Assembly (NCBI RefSeq): GCF_000373565.1
Contig: NZ_KB891803.1
Coordinates: forward strand, 103-64,102
Length of the DNA: 64,000 nucleotides
Origin: Streptomyces sp. HmicA12
GTDB taxonomy: Bacteria; Actinomycetota; Actinomycetes; Streptomycetales; Streptomycetaceae
Reading direction: 5' to 3'
This document shows, one piece after another, positions 61,069 through 64,000 of this stretch. The position numbers and the translations under genes are program-made. The notes under the pieces are model-generated. The model was not told the origin of the DNA. It searched no databases and worked only from the letters and a program-made list of their open reading frames with translations. How positions within the stretch are numbered: position 1 is the stretch's first letter; every line of letters begins with the position of its first letter.

Positions 61069-62162
61069 GAGGCGGCCCCGGCCGAGCACAGGGCCGTCGG
61101 GTCGTGGTCGGCGCCGTACGTGCCGACCGAGTCCCCACCCGTGTTGCCGCTCATCGTGTTGCTGCACACCGGGCCCTGGGGGGTGCGCATGACCTTGACG
61201 CCGCCGCCCGCGTTGCCGGTGATCGTGTTGCCGTAGACCTGCGTGTCCGTGCCGTCGGTGGCCGTGTCGCCGCCGAGCCTGACGCCCGCGCCGGTGTTGT
61301 CGTGGATCGTGTTGTACCGGAAGATGTTGCCGCTCCCGCGGGCGTCGAGCCCGGCCGAGCTGGGGTCGCGCTGCTGCGAACAGTCGTTGTACTCCACGTA
61401 GTTGTTGGTGGAGTTCTCCTTCACGTCGACGCATTCGTTGCCGCGTGTGGTGATCGCGTTGTGGTGGATCCGGTTGTTGCGGCTGACGTCCGGAGCCGCG
61501 TCGGGCGCCCCGTTCGCGCCCTGCTGCTCGGGCGCCGTGCCGAGGTAGATGCCCTCGCCGTTCTTGCCGCCCCCGCCGAACCGGAAGTCGGCCACCCCGC
61601 AGTCGCTGATGGTGTTGTCCGAGATGTCGGCGCCGGTCACGAGGTAGCGCAGGCGCAGGCACTCGTCGGCCGCGTTCTTGAGGGTCATGTGCGTGACGCG
61701 CAGTCCGTTCACGCCGTTGCCGGGCGTGGTGCTCATGACGTAGACGAGCTTGAGCCGGTACCCGGACACGTCGTCCGACGCCCCGTGCAGTCCGTCGACG
61801 GTGAACCCGTCGAGCACGGTCCCGTCGTGCTGCACCTGGACGATCCGGGCGTCGCCCGCCCCCTTGACGACGGCGGTCGAGGGACCGGTCAGCGTGACGT
61901 TCTCGCGGCGCGTCACGACGTCCTGCCGGTACGTGCCCGAGGCCAGGTGCACGACGGAGCCGGCCGGGGCCAGGTCGAGGGCGCGCTGGATCGTGGCGAG
62001 CGGCGCGCCCGACGACGTACCGGAGTTGGTGTCGCTGCCGGTCGGTGCGACGTAGTACGCGGATGCCGCCACGGCCGACGGGGTGGGCAGGGCGAGCACG
62101 GCCGGGACGGCGAGCGCGGCCACCAGGGCGGTGCGCACGGCGGTGGAGCGGGTGCGTCTCAC
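61065..62162 (-). CDS. Secreted right-handed beta-helix protein (putative polysaccharide lyase/hydrolase)
   Basis: 365-residue exported protein. A Sec signal (about 32 residues, ending PSAVAASAYYV) precedes a parallel beta-helix with DUF1565/NosD-type start (YYVAPTGSDTNSGTSSGAPL, ATIQRALDLAPAGSVVHLAS) and repeated coils rich in Asn (NTISDCGVADFRF; NNRIHHNAITTRGNECVDVK). The fold is shared by PL1/PL6/PL9 lyases and some hydrolases; linkage to PL8 and heparinase-like genes favours a lyase or epimerase. GTG 62162 overlaps the upstream stop. Confidence 0.78.
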   Translation of the reverse strand: MRRTRSTAVRTALVAALAVPAVLALPTPSAVAASAYYVAPTGSDTNSGTSSGAPLATIQRALDLAPAGSVVHLASGTYRQDVVTRRENVTLTGPSTAVVKGAGDARIVQVQHDGTVLDGFTVDGLHGASDDVSGYRLKLVYVMSTTPGNGVNGLRVTHMTLKNAADECLRLRYLVTGADISDNTISDCGVADFRFGGGGKNGEGIYLGTAPEQQGANGAPDAAPDVSRNNRIHHNAITTRGNECVDVKENSTNNYVEYNDCSQQRDPSSAGLDARGSGNIFRYNTIHDNTGAGVRLGGDTATDGTDTQVYGNTITGNAGGGVKVMRTPQGPVCSNTMSGNTGGDSVGTYGADHDPTALCSAGAAS

Positions 62163-62776
62163 GAGGAGGTCCCTTCTGGTTGCGGTGCGGCGAAGTGCAG
62201 GGCGAGCAGGACGGGCACGCTCGGCCCGAACAGCAGCGGGCCGAGCGGCACGGGCAGGGTGAGCACGACGGCGGACACGGCCGCGCCGAGCAGCGCCGTG
62301 CCACGGGCCGGTGACGCGAAGGCGAGCGCCAGAGCCCGGCGGTGCCAGGTGCTCACGTCGTCGTCGGGGGCGAGGGCGGCGTGGGCCGCCAGTGCGGTGC
62401 AGTGGACGAACAGACACGCGCCGAGCCCGGCCTGCGCGGCCAGCAGCACGAACGCGTAAGGGCTCGAACGGCCGCTGAGGAACGCGCAGTTGGCCACCAG
62501 GATCAGCGTCGCCGCGGCGGTCGGCGCGCTGTGCCGCCACAGGGCCCGCCAGTAGCGCGGGAAGGCCGCGAACGTCCCGGTGAACGACCGGGTGTCGCCG
62601 TCGGACCGCCACGCGCGCAGCGCGAACGCGAGGGCGGCCAGCGCCGGCAGCCACGTGACCACACCGAGCGCGAGCAGTGTGAACGCGGCGCCCGCGGCGG
62701 CCGGTTGGGCCACGTACTCCAGCATTCCGAGGAGCCGGCCGCGCCGGGCCGACGGCAGAGTGACCGGCACCGTCAC
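62159..62776 (-). CDS. YesL-like membrane protein (DUF624 type)
   Basis: 205-residue membrane protein with about five hydrophobic segments (AAAGAAFTLLALGVVTWLPA; AAATLILVANCAFLSG; AFVLLAAQAGLGACLFVHCT; a C-terminal VVLTLPVPLGPLLFGPSVPV). LLGMLEYVAQ and the FPRYWRALWRH loop fit DUF624/YesL, a family found in operons for uronic-acid polysaccharide use (e.g. pectin loci of Bacillus). It may assist the sugar transporter; the role is unknown. GTG 62776 and the stop both overlap the neighbouring genes by four bases. Confidence 0.7.
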   Translation of the reverse strand: MTVPVTLPSARRGRLLGMLEYVAQPAAAGAAFTLLALGVVTWLPALAALAFALRAWRSDGDTRSFTGTFAAFPRYWRALWRHSAPTAAATLILVANCAFLSGRSSPYAFVLLAAQAGLGACLFVHCTALAAHAALAPDDDVSTWHRRALALAFASPARGTALLGAAVSAVVLTLPVPLGPLLFGPSVPVLLALHFAAPQPEGTSS

Positions 62777-64000
62777 GGCGTCATCACCGCCTCGAGCGGT
62801 CCCGTGAGCGGCTGGTCCGACCGTCGGACAGGCTGCCCGCCGAGCTCCACCCGGCGGGCCCCGACGACGTACGGCGCACGCCCCGGAGCCAGGAGAACGG
62901 CCACGGCGTCGGCCACGACCTCGGGCGTCTCGATGCGTCCGTCCGGGGACAGCAGCACCGTCTCGGTCCCCTCGGGGGTGTCGAAGGCGACGCCACCCGG
63001 CACCGCCCGCGCCGTCGGTGCCGCACCGCCCGGCTCGATCGTGGTGAGGAACCGGGCCCGCCGCCGTGCGGGCGTCGTCACCCGCAGGGTGTGCAGGGTT
63101 CGGGTGATGCTCAACTCCGGTGTGCTGGACGTGGGGTTGGCGGCGATCGGGGTGGGCTCCGACGTCACGTGCGCGTCGTCGGGGGTGAGGCGGCGCAGCC
63201 AGGCCCGCGCGGATCCGGCACGGATCAGCCGGTCCCGTGCGTCGCCGGACGCGGTGGTCGGGCCGTCCGTCTGGAGCAGGAACGTCCACTCCCGCGGGGC
63301 GTCGGCCTCCGCCTCGTCGAGCAGCACGAGCCGGCCCGAGGGGGTGCACACCAGCGTCCGGTCCAGGCGGCACACGCCCAGCTCCGGCGGATACATGGCG
63401 CCGATCTCGGCGGTGCCGTGCGCCCAGCCGCCGTCGGCCAGTACGTCACGCATGCGCGCCCGGTGCTCCTGGGGCAGGTCCTCGTACACGTGGTAGCGGT
63501 CCTCGCCCGCGAAACCGTGCCCGTCGACCAGCAGCAGGCTGTGGTGAGCCGCCCGCTTGCGGTTGCTGTAGCCCTCGTCGACCGCCAGGAACGCGCCCTG
63601 CGACACGAGCACGAACGAGCCCGCGTCCGGATGGTGGTGCCCGGCGCTGAGCGTCTCCCAGCCCCGCTCGGCGCGGTGCCCGGCCGAGGCCTCCCACGCC
63701 TTGTGCCCGCCGCCCGGCGCGGCCTTGAAGGACACGAACGTCGCCGCCGCGTCCCATCCGGTGCGGGCCGTCAGCAGCCCGAGATCGGGGAAGTACGCGT
63801 GCGTGCGCTCCGGCGGCTCGGGCCGCACCGACGGGTCGTACCACAGGTGATCGAGGTACGCCTCGGCCCGGATCCCGGGCCGCACGCCGCTCAACTCGGC
63901 CTCACCGGTGAAGAGTTCGCGCTCCACCAGGTCGGCGAGCCACTGGGCCTCGCCGATGCCGAACCGGGACGCCAGCCGCCGGTACAGCGCCGTGCTGTGG
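62773..64000 (-). CDS. Heparinase II/III-family lyase, C-terminal part (N-terminus beyond right edge)
   Basis: The last ~409 residues of a heparinase II/III-like lyase. Toroid remnants (FGIGEAQWLADLVERELFTG) lead to the beta-sandwich core with AAPGGGHKAWEASAGH and the active-site segment SAGHHHPDAGSFVLVSQGAF, followed by VDEGYSNRKRAAHHSLLLVD. This is the family's catalytic His/Tyr region. It would cleave uronic-acid-containing oligosaccharides. The gene starts to the right of this window and is the first visible member of the five-gene lyase operon. Confidence 0.85.
   Translation of the reverse strand, partial: HSTALYRRLASRFGIGEAQWLADLVERELFTGEAELSGVRPGIRAEAYLDHLWYDPSVRPEPPERTHAYFPDLGLLTARTGWDAAATFVSFKAAPGGGHKAWEASAGHRAERGWETLSAGHHHPDAGSFVLVSQGAFLAVDEGYSNRKRAAHHSLLLVDGHGFAGEDRYHVYEDLPQEHRARMRDVLADGGWAHGTAEIGAMYPPELGVCRLDRTLVCTPSGRLVLLDEAEADAPREWTFLLQTDGPTTASGDARDRLIRAGSARAWLRRLTPDDAHVTSEPTPIAANPTSSTPELSITRTLHTLRVTTPARRRARFLTTIEPGGAAPTARAVPGGVAFDTPEGTETVLLSPDGRIETPEVVADAVAVLLAPGRAPYVVGARRVELGGQPVRRSDQPLTGPLEAVMTP

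Noticed and set aside
61069..62304. A longer PL8 frame reaching 62304
   Set aside because: The extra part is an out-of-frame reading of the beta-helix gene; the Tat signal begins at GTG 61068.

Overview
This 64-kb window is high-GC actinobacterial chromosome, almost certainly Streptomyces. The evidence is strong third-position G+C bias, frequent GTG starts, 4-base ATGA/GTGA stop-start overlaps, a gas-vesicle locus in the Streptomyces gene order O-A-F-G-Y-Z-J-L-S-K, a SARP/AfsR-type regulator and many one-component regulators. Gene content is mostly accessory: sugar uptake, polysaccharide breakdown, membrane/stress proteins and regulators. I saw no rRNA, tRNA, CRISPR array, insertion sequence or integrase.

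Layout. (1) 1-1.7 kb: divergent etfB and a tetR-type gene, then a Zn-ribbon/OB-fold acyl-CoA accessory gene. The two flanking promoters carry the same operator between -35 and -10. (2) 1.8-9.9 kb: an epoxide hydrolase, then a beta-mannoside system (GH2 beta-mannosidase plus LacI regulator, divergent from a binding-protein/permease/permease sugar ABC operon) with two matching operators. (3) 10-20 kb: mixed single genes, including a CPA1 antiporter, a RibD-like reductase, an XRE regulator ending in -LAA, a DUF308 membrane protein, an ABC-2-like membrane protein behind a striking palindrome, an orphan receiver, a CDF metal exporter, a decayed enolase-superfamily gene and a hemerythrin. (4) 20-31 kb: GH38 alpha-mannosidase with two divergent family-5 binding lipoproteins and a Dpp/Opp-type BCDF transporter. 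(5) 31-37 kb: SARP-type regulator, IPN-epimerase-like aminotransferase with divergent GntR/FCD regulator, Cys-rich four-helix protein, KstR-type site with an acyl-CoA dehydrogenase, and a cheB remnant.

(6) 37-42 kb: the ten-gene gas-vesicle operon (minus strand). (7) 42.8-48.9 kb: a run of small membrane/envelope proteins (holin-like, BrkB/YihY, DUF4235, DUF3618) and a large hydrolase-like protein lacking its nucleophile serine. (8) 49-57.7 kb, plus strand: GNAT-aminotransferase fusion coupled to a CdsA-like cytidylyltransferase, an MpaB/DUF2236 protein, a Ser/Thr kinase with C-terminal TPR repeats and one TTA codon, and two FAD oxidoreductases. (9) 57.7-64 kb, minus strand: a five-gene, nearly overlapping operon (heparinase II/III-like lyase, YesL-like membrane protein, secreted beta-helix protein, Tat-exported PL8 lyase, CE7 esterase) that looks like a locus for an acetylated uronic-acid polysaccharide.

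Co-operation: the two mannosidase/ABC blocks each pair cytoplasmic glycosidases with a dedicated importer. The lyase operon would cut an acidic glycan outside the cell and deacetylate the products. The gas-vesicle locus sits next to membrane-stress genes. Most assignments rest on motifs and context read by eye; no database search was run.
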